Of a DNA stretch of 58,529 nt, positions 51,391 to 58,529 are shown piece by piece. The first letter of the stretch is position 1. Every line of letters starts with the position of its first letter. The position numbers and the translations under genes are program-made. Source of the DNA: Vibrio lentus (lineage in GTDB: Bacteria; Pseudomonadota; Gammaproteobacteria; Enterobacterales; Vibrionaceae); contig NZ_MCZK01000174.1 in assembly GCF_002875945.1 (NCBI RefSeq), positions 1 to 58,529 of the forward strand, given 5' to 3'. The notes below the pieces were generated by a model. The model was given only the letters and a program-made list of their open reading frames with translations, searched no databases and was not told the origin of the DNA.

Positions 51391-52554
51391 TCAATCACTG
51401 CCAAACAGATCTCGTGTGTAAACCTTATCTGCAACGTCTGCAATCTCTTCTACCATTCTGTTGGATACAATCACATCCGATACAGCTTTGAACTCTTCTA
51501 GGTCAGAATAAACCTTCGAGTTAAAGAAATGCTCTTCTTCCAATACTGGTTCGAACACCACCACTTCTATGCCTTTAGCTTTCAAACGCTTCATAATCCC
51601 TTGAATCGACGATGCACGGAAATTGTCTGAACCGGCCTTCATGATCAAACGATAAATACCTACAATTTTAGGCGAGCGCTTAATAATTGAATCCGCAATG
51701 AAGTCCTTACGAGTGCGGTTAGCATCGACAATGGCACCCACAATATTGTTAGGTACATCTTCGTAATTCGCCAACAGTTGCTTGGTATCTTTTGGTAAGC
51801 AGTAACCACCATAACCAAATGAAGGGTTGTTGTAGTGATTACCAATTCGAGGGTCTAAGCCAACACCTTCGATAATCTGGCGAGAATCCAAACCGTGAGC
51901 TTCTGCGTAAGAGTCAAGTTCATTGAAGTAAGAAACTCGCATCGCTAGGTAGGTATTTGAGAACAGTTTTACTGCTTCTGCTTCTGTTGAGTTAGTAAAC
52001 AAAACATCGATGTTCTCTTTTTCTGCGCCTTCAACCAGCAGATTCGCAAACACTTTAGCTCGCTGAGAGCACTCACCTACGATAATTCGTGATGGGTGTA
52101 AGTTGTCGTATAAAGCTTTGCCTTCGCGCAAAAATTCTGGGGAGAACATAATATTTTCACAGTTCAGCTCTTGCTTAACACGCTCAGTATAACCAACAGG
52201 CACAGTTGATTTGATCACCATGACGGCATTTGGATTGATACCCATGACGTCTTTAATGACCGATTCTACAGAGCTGGTATCAAAATAATTGTTTTTTGGA
52301 TCATAATCGGTTGGAGTAGCAATAATGACAAACTCAGCATCTTTGTAAGCCGACTTATCTGTTGTCGCCCTGAAATTCAGCGACTTATTTGATAGAAAGT
52401 GCTCAATCTCATTGTCTACAATCGGTGACTGCTTATTGTTTAGCATTGCCACTTTTTCATCGATGATATCTACCGCAATAACTTCATGATGTTGTGCCAA
52501 AAGCATAGCGTTTGATAAACCCACATACCCAGTACCGGCTACTGCAATCTTCAT
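51391..52554 (-). CDS. ugd: UDP-glucose 6-dehydrogenase
   Basis: A 387-residue NAD+-dependent enzyme that makes UDP-glucuronic acid from UDP-glucose. Rossmann start KIAVAGTGYVGLSNAMLL; EFLREGKALYDNLHPSRI; catalytic cysteine in FGYGGYCLPKDTKQL (about residue 253). Length is the short bacterial Ugd form. It may feed glucuronate or derived sugars to LPS and capsule. Its upstream region is shared with divergent hldD. Confidence 0.95.
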   Translation of the reverse strand: MKIAVAGTGYVGLSNAMLLAQHHEVIAVDIIDEKVAMLNNKQSPIVDNEIEHFLSNKSLNFRATTDKSAYKDAEFVIIATPTDYDPKNNYFDTSSVESVIKDVMGINPNAVMVIKSTVPVGYTERVKQELNCENIMFSPEFLREGKALYDNLHPSRIIVGECSQRAKVFANLLVEGAEKENIDVLFTNSTEAEAVKLFSNTYLAMRVSYFNELDSYAEAHGLDSRQIIEGVGLDPRIGNHYNNPSFGYGGYCLPKDTKQLLANYEDVPNNIVGAIVDANRTRKDFIADSIIKRSPKIVGIYRLIMKAGSDNFRASSIQGIMKRLKAKGIEVVVFEPVLEEEHFFNSKVYSDLEEFKAVSDVIVSNRMVEEIADVADKVYTRDLFGSD

Positions 52555-52706
52555 GATAATACCTATAGTTTTGAGTAATTAACTCAACATAATTTATAAC
52601 TTAGCTTGCCGTATCATACTCTGGTTGGGGAATTATTCCACTAGCCCGCCTTATCCATTCCTTGCTATACTCGTTATAGTTTTGTATTCAAAAGAGTTAG
52701 AAAATT

Positions 52707-53648
52707 ATGATTATCGTAACTGGTGGTGCTGGCATGATTGGCAGCAATATTGTTAAGGCGCTCAATGAAGCGGGCCACAACGATATTCTAGTCGTCGACA
52801 ACTTAAAAGATGGTAAGAAATTTAAGAACCTTGTAGACCTAGACATCACTGATTACATGGATCGTGATGACTTTTTAACTCAAGTTATGGCCGGTGATGA
52901 TTTCGGTCATATTGAGGCTGTTTTCCATGAAGGTGCGTGCTCTGCGACCACTGAGTGGGATGGCAAATACATGATGCTCAACAACTATGAGTATTCAAAA
53001 GAGCTACTTCATTACTGTGTTGAACGTGAAATTCCGTTCTTATACGCCTCTTCAGCTGCGACTTATGGCGAAACCGATACTTTTATCGAGGAGAGAGAAT
53101 TCGAAGGCGCATTGAATGTCTACGGCTATTCAAAACAACAGTTTGATAACTATGTTCGCCGTTTAACCGCAGATGCAGCAGCTCATAACGAAGCACTTCC
53201 ACAAATCGTTGGCTTCCGTTACTTCAATGTTTACGGCCCTCGTGAGCAACACAAAAGCAGCATGGCGTCGGTAGCATTCCACCTAAACAACCAAATGAAT
53301 GCCGGTGAAAACCCTAAGTTGTTCGCTGGTAGCGAGACCTTCAAGCGTGATTTTGTGTATGTAGGTGATGTCGCGGCGGTAAACCTATGGTTCTTAGAAA
53401 ATGGCGTATCAGGCATCTTCAACCTAGGTACAGGCAACGCAGAGTCTTTTGAAGAAGTAGCAAAAGCCGTAATCAAGCACCACGGTAAAGGCGAAATCGA
53501 AACGATTCCTTTCCCTGAGCATTTGAAAGGTGCTTACCAAGAATTCACTCAAGCTGACTTAACTAAGCTACGCAACACAGGTTGCGACATCGAGTTTAGA
53601 ACAGTGGCAGATGGCGTCGCTGAGTACATGAAGCTCGTAAACGCATAG
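52707..53648 (+). CDS. hldD: ADP-L-glycero-D-manno-heptose 6-epimerase
   Basis: A 313-residue NADP-binding SDR that makes the heptose donor of the LPS inner core. IIVTGGAGMIGSNIVKAL at the start, SSAATYGETD and the Tyr-X3-Lys in YGYSKQQFDNYVRR are diagnostic. It starts the plus-strand LPS group that continues with lpxM and waaL. In vibrios this gene commonly borders the O-antigen or capsule region. Confidence 0.97.
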   Translation: MIIVTGGAGMIGSNIVKALNEAGHNDILVVDNLKDGKKFKNLVDLDITDYMDRDDFLTQVMAGDDFGHIEAVFHEGACSATTEWDGKYMMLNNYEYSKELLHYCVEREIPFLYASSAATYGETDTFIEEREFEGALNVYGYSKQQFDNYVRRLTADAAAHNEALPQIVGFRYFNVYGPREQHKSSMASVAFHLNNQMNAGENPKLFAGSETFKRDFVYVGDVAAVNLWFLENGVSGIFNLGTGNAESFEEVAKAVIKHHGKGEIETIPFPEHLKGAYQEFTQADLTKLRNTGCDIEFRTVADGVAEYMKLVNA

Positions 53649-53675
53649 CTGTAAGCTTTATATTTAAGATTAAGA

Positions 53676-53711
53676 CCAATAGTGCTCCTACTTTTTGGGG
53701 TGCATTATTGG
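53676..53711. terminator. Hairpin downstream of hldD
   Basis: CCAATAGTGCTCC and GGGGTGCATTATTGG form about a 10-bp stem plus two inner pairs, 28 bp after the hldD stop. The tail lacks a clear T-run, so termination is doubtful. Confidence 0.4.
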
Positions 53712-53788
53712 ACAATCTAATAAACATAATCATTCCCTGAGTGACCGATATAAAGTTAACTCTCTGATTTAAATAATGTAGTGAACGA

Positions 53789-54745
53789 ATGACCACACAA
53801 CGCAATGATTTTGATCCAAAAGCTTACAATCCTGAGTTTGAATGGGGATTTCTGGCACCTAAATACTGGGGCACTTGGATTGCTGTTTTGTTATCGTCTT
53901 TAGTCTGCTTCTTGCCTAATAGCGTTCGTTTAGCACTCGCTAAGTTTATGGCTAAGCAGGCTGTAAAAATCAAGAATAAGGCTAACCGCCGAGCTCGCGT
54001 AAACCTTGAGATGTGCTTTCCTGAGCAATCTGTAGAACAACGTGAAGAAACTCTCTATCAGTCATACGTTACTTCCATCTCATTTTTGATGGGATTTGCT
54101 TCACTGACACTAAAGAGTAAAACTTGGCTAGAGAATAACACCTCGATAAACGGCCTGAGTAACCTAACTGATATTACGGACAGCGGTGAAAATGTTATCT
54201 TGTTGGTACCTCATACATGGGCTATCGATATCCCAGCGGTATTATTAGCATCACGCAATTTACCTGTGTCTGCGATGGCGAAAGCTCAGAAAAACAAACT
54301 CAGTGACTGGCTAATGCACCGACAGCGCGTGCAATATGGCGGTCGTGTTTATGACCGTAGTGGAGGAATCAAGCCTTTCATCAAGTCAGTTCGTGACGGG
54401 TACCTTGGTTATTATCTCCCTGATGAAGATCTTGGTCGTGAGCACAGTGTGTTCGTTGATTTCTTTGCTACTCAAAAAGCAACAATTTCGGGCCTTGGTC
54501 GCCTATCAAAACTGAGCAAGGCCAAAATCGTTCCTTTGTTTGCTCAATACGATAGTAATACTGGCCAATACACCCTGGACTTCTACCCTGCTCTACCATT
54601 CCCAACAGGGAGCGAAGAGGAGGACGCACGAATGATGAATCAATGTATTGAAGATTACGTGAATAAGAACCCGGAACAATATATGTGGATCTTAAGACTG
54701 ATTAAGACTCGTCCTGAAAGTAATGTAAACCCTTATCATAACTAG
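53789..54745 (+). CDS. lpxM: Lipid A biosynthesis (secondary) acyltransferase LpxM
   Basis: A 318-residue inner-membrane enzyme with one N-terminal helix (about 29-45). The catalytic HX4D is HTWAID (about residue 140). KPFIKSVRDGYLGYYLPDED and EHSVFVDFFATQKAT match LpxM closely rather than LpxL. It adds the last secondary acyl chain to Kdo2-lipid A; in V. cholerae the equivalent enzyme (LpxN) adds a hydroxyacyl chain, so the chain here is not certain. Confidence 0.93.
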   Translation: MTTQRNDFDPKAYNPEFEWGFLAPKYWGTWIAVLLSSLVCFLPNSVRLALAKFMAKQAVKIKNKANRRARVNLEMCFPEQSVEQREETLYQSYVTSISFLMGFASLTLKSKTWLENNTSINGLSNLTDITDSGENVILLVPHTWAIDIPAVLLASRNLPVSAMAKAQKNKLSDWLMHRQRVQYGGRVYDRSGGIKPFIKSVRDGYLGYYLPDEDLGREHSVFVDFFATQKATISGLGRLSKLSKAKIVPLFAQYDSNTGQYTLDFYPALPFPTGSEEEDARMMNQCIEDYVNKNPEQYMWILRLIKTRPESNVNPYHN

Positions 54746-54760
54746 TGCTTAATAATCATA

Positions 54761-55954
54761 ATGACTCTTATCAAACGTAACCTGTCCATATTACTGATAC
54801 TACCTTATTTTATTGCAGTAACAGTCATGCTTGTATTAGATAGCGGTGATAAAAAGCTTATCCCATTTATTATACTTAGCATAATCATTAGTATTTTTTT
54901 GTATAAAAAAGAGCTAATAATTAAAAATCTAAAATCGCCATTTATATGGTTATTATCTCTATTATGTGCATATACAATATTTAGTTACTATTACCATGGT
55001 TCAAGCTCTAGAGAAATGAGAGCACTACTTGGTTCCACCCTATTTCTTTTATTTTTCCCATATCAAATCCTGACTCAAAAAGTGATTCAATGGATAGTTT
55101 TAGTTGGTAGTTTTGCTGTATGTATCAATAGTATCTATTTTAATCTTTATATGAATATAGGCCGTGATGCTGGTTATATCAACCCGATACCATACGCAAC
55201 AGCGTGCGCTTTAATATCCATAATAGCTTTCTCTTTACTGCTAGAGAGTTCCTCCTTAAAGGGAAAAGCTCTTCCTTTGGTAGCTTTTTTACTCTCATTG
55301 CCTCCTATAATCCTAAGTGAGACTAGAGGTATCTGGTTAGCGCTCACTTTGAGTATCTTTATTATAATCGTAGTTAAATGTATTAAAAACCCTCCGTCAA
55401 GAAAACAAATATTATCTACCTTTATATTTACAGCCATTTTAACCTCTTCTGGTACTTTTTTATTTAAAGATAAAATAAATCAACGATATGATAGCACCAT
55501 CTATGAAATCAACAGAATTCAAGCCGATGACTATAGCACTTCTGTTGGTCTTAGGTTGCAAATGTGGATGTTGGCACCAGATCTAATAAAACAAAAACCA
55601 ATACTAGGGCATGGACAAGAGCAACGGGAAATATTAAAAGATAAGTTAAAAAATGGTGGAATATCTAATCAACTATTTCACTTCGCTTCAGCTCACTACC
55701 ATAATCAAGTTTTAGATAAAATGGTTAAGTCTGGGGTTATAGGGCTAATACTTGTAATTGGACTTCTACTTTATCCACTAATGATGGTGAAAAAATTATC
55801 ATCACTCGATGCATATATAGTAATTGGTTTAGTTAGTCTATTTTTCATTGCTGGTTTAACTGATGTTCCTTTTAATCATTCTCAGCCCATGATGTTGTAT
55901 TTGTTATTTCTAGTCCCTATTTGCTCAAGATGTAAGAGAGTTATCAATGACTAA
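54761..55954 (+). CDS. waaL: O-antigen ligase WaaL-like (Wzy_C family)
   Basis: A 397-residue protein with about 11 hydrophobic segments and a large periplasmic loop near residues 230-320. The Wzy_C hallmarks are in ASAHYHNQVLDKMVKSGVIG (conserved His) and the loop arginines (GLRLQMWMLAPD). WaaL joins polymer from undecaprenyl diphosphate to lipid A-core in the periplasm. Its neighbours (lpxM, GT25) favour ligase over polymerase. It overlaps the GT25 gene by 8 bp. Confidence 0.83.
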   Translation: MTLIKRNLSILLILPYFIAVTVMLVLDSGDKKLIPFIILSIIISIFLYKKELIIKNLKSPFIWLLSLLCAYTIFSYYYHGSSSREMRALLGSTLFLLFFPYQILTQKVIQWIVLVGSFAVCINSIYFNLYMNIGRDAGYINPIPYATACALISIIAFSLLLESSSLKGKALPLVAFLLSLPPIILSETRGIWLALTLSIFIIIVVKCIKNPPSRKQILSTFIFTAILTSSGTFLFKDKINQRYDSTIYEINRIQADDYSTSVGLRLQMWMLAPDLIKQKPILGHGQEQREILKDKLKNGGISNQLFHFASAHYHNQVLDKMVKSGVIGLILVIGLLLYPLMMVKKLSSLDAYIVIGLVSLFFIAGLTDVPFNHSQPMMLYLLFLVPICSRCKRVIND

Positions 55955-56699
55955 AATTTTCGTCATAAATTTAGAATCTTCCACAGAAAGAAAAAAGAAC
56001 ATTAGTCGTCAATTAGACGAACTATCTCTTCCTTTTGAGCTATTTTCTGCAGTAGATGGAAGAACATCTCCCTCTCACCCGCTTCTCAGCTATTATAATG
56101 ATGAGTTGAGCCAAACCTTCCGGGCAAAGACACTTAGTGCCGGGCAACTAGGGTGCTATGCGAGCCATTTTTTATTATGGGGAAAATGTGTTGAACTCAA
56201 TCAACCAATAATCGTAATTGAAGATGATGCTCTTATATTTAAGGAGGAAATTCTTAATTTTATAAAGGACATTCCTGAACTTCCTAAAAATGTAGAATGT
56301 GTTCGGTTATTTAACAATAAACGTCGTAAATTTCGTTCTTATTCTATCTTTGAGTGTTGCTCAACCAGCATACATAAGTTCACTAAAGGTCATATGAGTG
56401 CTACAGGTTATTTCCTAACACCCTCAGGAGCAAAAAAACTACTTAATAATTCAAATGAATGGTATATGGCTGTCGATATTTACATGGATCGATTCTGGAA
56501 ACATGGCGTTGAATGCTATGGGACTGAAGCTCCTTGTTTAACTAATGACCCTAAGTTCGACTCAGACATTGGCTATACTAAGCGTACTACTACTCGAAGT
56601 TTTATTAAGAAGTGTAAGCGTGAATACTTCAATTTAAGCGAAACTATTCAACGTCACTTACATAATTTAAAATTCAAACTGAGTAGAAGTAAATCATGA
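55947..56699 (+). CDS. Glycosyltransferase family 25 (LPS biosynthesis)
   Basis: A 250-residue GT25 enzyme. FVINLESSTERKKNI at the start, LSAGQLGCYASHFLLW, the DXD-like IEDDALIF (about residue 93) and ATGYFLTPSGAKKLL are typical of LPS galactosyl- or related transferases. It shares 4 bp (ATGA) with the next gene and overlaps waaL, so the three are translated as a unit. Probably modifies the outer core. Confidence 0.9.
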   Translation: MTKIFVINLESSTERKKNISRQLDELSLPFELFSAVDGRTSPSHPLLSYYNDELSQTFRAKTLSAGQLGCYASHFLLWGKCVELNQPIIVIEDDALIFKEEILNFIKDIPELPKNVECVRLFNNKRRKFRSYSIFECCSTSIHKFTKGHMSATGYFLTPSGAKKLLNNSNEWYMAVDIYMDRFWKHGVECYGTEAPCLTNDPKFDSDIGYTKRTTTRSFIKKCKREYFNLSETIQRHLHNLKFKLSRSKS

Positions 56700-57802
56700 A
56701 CTTAACACATAAAGATATTTATGTCTGCTCGACGGTAAGGCACTTATTACTTAGTTTGTATAAAGCACAAGATGAGATGAATCCGTCGACCATAATTCAT
56801 TTCTACGATTATCAAGATATAGATCCTAAAGACATAGACACAGATCAACTCCCTAAAAAAATAGAGTTAGTGTTAATGAATAGGGAATCGCTAGTTAATC
56901 ATATAAAGAAAATGGGATATATTGGTAAATATATTTTATTTTGCTCTCTTCGTGGTTGGCCAATGCCAGATAAATTTAAAAAAATCTTGGTGGCATCAAT
57001 ATATGAAAGCAATAAAAACGTAGACTTAACGGGTGGGATAAATAAACTATTCTTATTCAATGATAACAATAAGATGTCTAGGTTATTTCGCCTTCTAGTT
57101 AAATCTTATTCAATGATAGAAGATGGAATGGGGAATTACGTTAAGCACCAGATTGATGACAAGCCCAAACAATTATTTCGTTTGCTATCAAATCAACCGC
57201 CTAAGCATTACGTATTTGGTGAAAGAAAGCAATGTGACCACATTTATGTAATACACCCAGAAAAGTTACCAAAATCAGTACAACACAAAGGAAGAAGACT
57301 TGTTTTATCAAAAGATAAAGCAAAAATATCAAAGATCCAACAATGCTTTAAGTTTGATAATACTAGTAATTTCGACAATAAGACATTAATCATCGCCACG
57401 CAACCCATATTTAACAAATTAAAAGGTAAGCTTAAAGACAATGATTTCTTTTATGAAATCTATAGTAAATTAATATTAGAGAGTAAACGTAAAGGTTTCA
57501 CCCCAATTTTGAAGTTGCACCCAAAGGAAAGTGATTCAGATTATTTATCTTTCAAAGAAAAAGGAGTGAGATTTTTATCTAATAAATTACCTTTGGAAAT
57601 TTATCTACTATCTAGCAAAGATAAGGTTAACATAATATCAATTAATTCTTCAGCCGGAATGGGGATCGAGGAATATTGTGAAATATATAAATTAATCCCA
57701 GACAGCAAGGTTCATGACTTGGGAAATATATTAATTGAATTAGAAAAAAAACAAGATAGCCTTCAAGATTTAATATCTCTACAGCTATCTAATATCAAAT
57801 AA
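56696..57802 (+). CDS. Putative sialyltransferase-like glycosyltransferase
   Basis: A 368-residue protein. IYVCSTVRHLLLSLYKA at the start, SMIEDGMGNYVK (about 138-149) and ILKLHPKESDSDY (about 266) correspond to the D/E-D/E-G and HP motifs shared by bacterial sialyl- and polysialyltransferases; INSSAGMGIEEY (about 313) matches their serine-rich CMP-binding end. The neighbouring PseI-like gene suggests a CMP-nonulosonate donor such as pseudaminic acid. AT-rich. Exact family not certain. Confidence 0.68.
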   Translation: MNLTHKDIYVCSTVRHLLLSLYKAQDEMNPSTIIHFYDYQDIDPKDIDTDQLPKKIELVLMNRESLVNHIKKMGYIGKYILFCSLRGWPMPDKFKKILVASIYESNKNVDLTGGINKLFLFNDNNKMSRLFRLLVKSYSMIEDGMGNYVKHQIDDKPKQLFRLLSNQPPKHYVFGERKQCDHIYVIHPEKLPKSVQHKGRRLVLSKDKAKISKIQQCFKFDNTSNFDNKTLIIATQPIFNKLKGKLKDNDFFYEIYSKLILESKRKGFTPILKLHPKESDSDYLSFKEKGVRFLSNKLPLEIYLLSSKDKVNIISINSSAGMGIEEYCEIYKLIPDSKVHDLGNILIELEKKQDSLQDLISLQLSNIK

Positions 57803-57806
57803 CTGA

Positions 57807-58529
57807 CTATATAAATAAATTCAAGGATAAAGGAGTTCCTGAATTTATCTTAGTTAGAGCTTTTTTTCCTAGAACGTCTTCATAGTATTTTGGTGGCAAG
57901 CCAAAACCAGGTCTGATACTCCGAATGTTTTCAGGGGTCAACAATTCACCTTCCGCGATGTCTTTCACTACATACAAAGATCGGCGAAATTTCACGTTCC
58001 CCTTTTCAGCTTCCGTTCTCTCGTAATTGACTTGTCCCATAGCTTGCCAAGCTGTTTTCGTATCTTTACATAATGTCGCTAACTCATGAGGCTCAAGAGA
58101 AAAGCTATCATCTGCGCCACCACCGTTTCGATCCATCGTGACATGCTTTTCTATCAAACATGCACCTAGAGTCACTGAGGCAACCGCAGTAGCATTGTCA
58201 ATCGTGTGATCAGAAAGGCCTGACAATACTTCGAATCGTTGTGCTATATCGGCAATAGTTTTTAAATTGTACTGTTCAGCTGGTGCTGGATACCCACTTA
58301 CACAGTGCAGTACAACTAATTCAGTACACCCATTATCTCTTGCTGCTTTTACAGCTTCTGCAATCTCTTTTTCGTTGGCCATTCCAGTTGAAATAATCAT
58401 CGGCTTACCCGTTTGAGCAACACGCTTAATCAAAGGTAAATCAACCACTTCGAAAGATGCTATTTTGTATGCAGGAGCGTCTAGCTCCTCTAATAAATCT
58501 ACAGCGGTAAAAGGCTTTGTTGCGTAATT
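57807..58529 (-). CDS. pseI: Pseudaminic acid synthase PseI-like, C-terminal part (cut by window edge)
   Basis: The open frame runs from the window end (N-terminal part missing) to the stop at 57807, 240 residues. AVDLLEELDAPAYKIASFEV at the edge, KPMIISTGMANEKEI, HCVSGYPAPAEQYNL and IEKHVTMDRNGGG belong to the NeuB/PseI condensing enzymes that use phosphoenolpyruvate; the C-terminal antifreeze-like domain is complete (RRSLYVVKDIAEGELL, IRPGFGLPP). The AYKIASFE wording fits PseI rather than sialic acid synthase. Converges with the preceding transferase gene with 4 bp between them. Confidence 0.85.
   Translation of the reverse strand, partial: NYATKPFTAVDLLEELDAPAYKIASFEVVDLPLIKRVAQTGKPMIISTGMANEKEIAEAVKAARDNGCTELVVLHCVSGYPAPAEQYNLKTIADIAQRFEVLSGLSDHTIDNATAVASVTLGACLIEKHVTMDRNGGGADDSFSLEPHELATLCKDTKTAWQAMGQVNYERTEAEKGNVKFRRSLYVVKDIAEGELLTPENIRSIRPGFGLPPKYYEDVLGKKALTKINSGTPLSLNLFI

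Overview
This window looks like chromosome 1 of a marine Vibrio, most likely of the Splendidus clade. The reasons are the Vibrio-type gene content (EF-P beside EpmB, a VC2662-family protein, groES-groEL with a GGM-rich GroEL tail, yibN-secB-gpsA-cysE, hldD-lpxM-waaL) and protein sequences that read as Vibrionaceae. The species call is an inference; no database was searched.

Layout. (1) 1-13.8 kb is mostly housekeeping: efp and epmB (divergent), a type IV pilin-like gene, an MgtC-family gene, a membrane diguanylate cyclase, a VC2662-family gene, an S23/Avd-like four-helix-bundle gene, groEL-groES, an orphan Wzz-like gene, a MATE transporter, a methylguanine-DNA methyltransferase and gpmI. (2) 14.1-40.7 kb is a surface-polysaccharide locus. 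wecA lies on the plus strand. Everything else is one long minus-strand series starting at wza, with an RfaH-type ops element (40685-40697) in the wza leader. In transcription order it holds wza, a frameshifted wzb, wzc, wecB, wecC, rmlB, rmlA, a VioA-like aminotransferase, an adenylation/carrier-protein/ketosynthase cassette, a reductase, a formyltransferase-like and a NeuD-like gene, two further acyltransferase-like genes, wzx, a GT2, wzy, a deacetylase-like gene, a GT4-like gene, a heparinase II/III-like gene and a WbuB-like GT4. The stretch from about 18 to 26 kb is strikingly AT-rich, as expected of an exchanged serotype region. (3) 41.3-45.6 kb is a yjbEFGH (gfcABCD-like) exopolysaccharide operon. 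(4) 45.8-50.4 kb is yibN, secB, gpsA, cysE and envC. (5) 50.6-58.5 kb holds a TetR regulator, ugd, hldD, lpxM, waaL, a GT25, a transferase with sialyltransferase-like motifs, and the end of a pseudaminic-acid-synthase-like gene cut by the window edge.

How the parts fit. WecA would start the lipid-linked repeat unit. WecB/WecC supply UDP-ManNAcA. RmlA/RmlB and the VioA-like enzyme would give dTDP-4-amino-4,6-dideoxyglucose. The cassette (adenylation enzyme, two carrier proteins, KAS III, SDR) is best read as making a carrier-bound acyl group for that amine. Wzx, Wzy, Wza and Wzc would flip, polymerise and export the product; LpxM, HldD and WaaL act on the lipid A-core to which O-antigen is joined.

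The most unusual feature is a family of 43-44 bp repeats in arrays between genes. Most arrays begin at or just past a stop codon or terminator and read in the same direction as the gene before them. One pair lies in inverted orientation around the S23-like gene.
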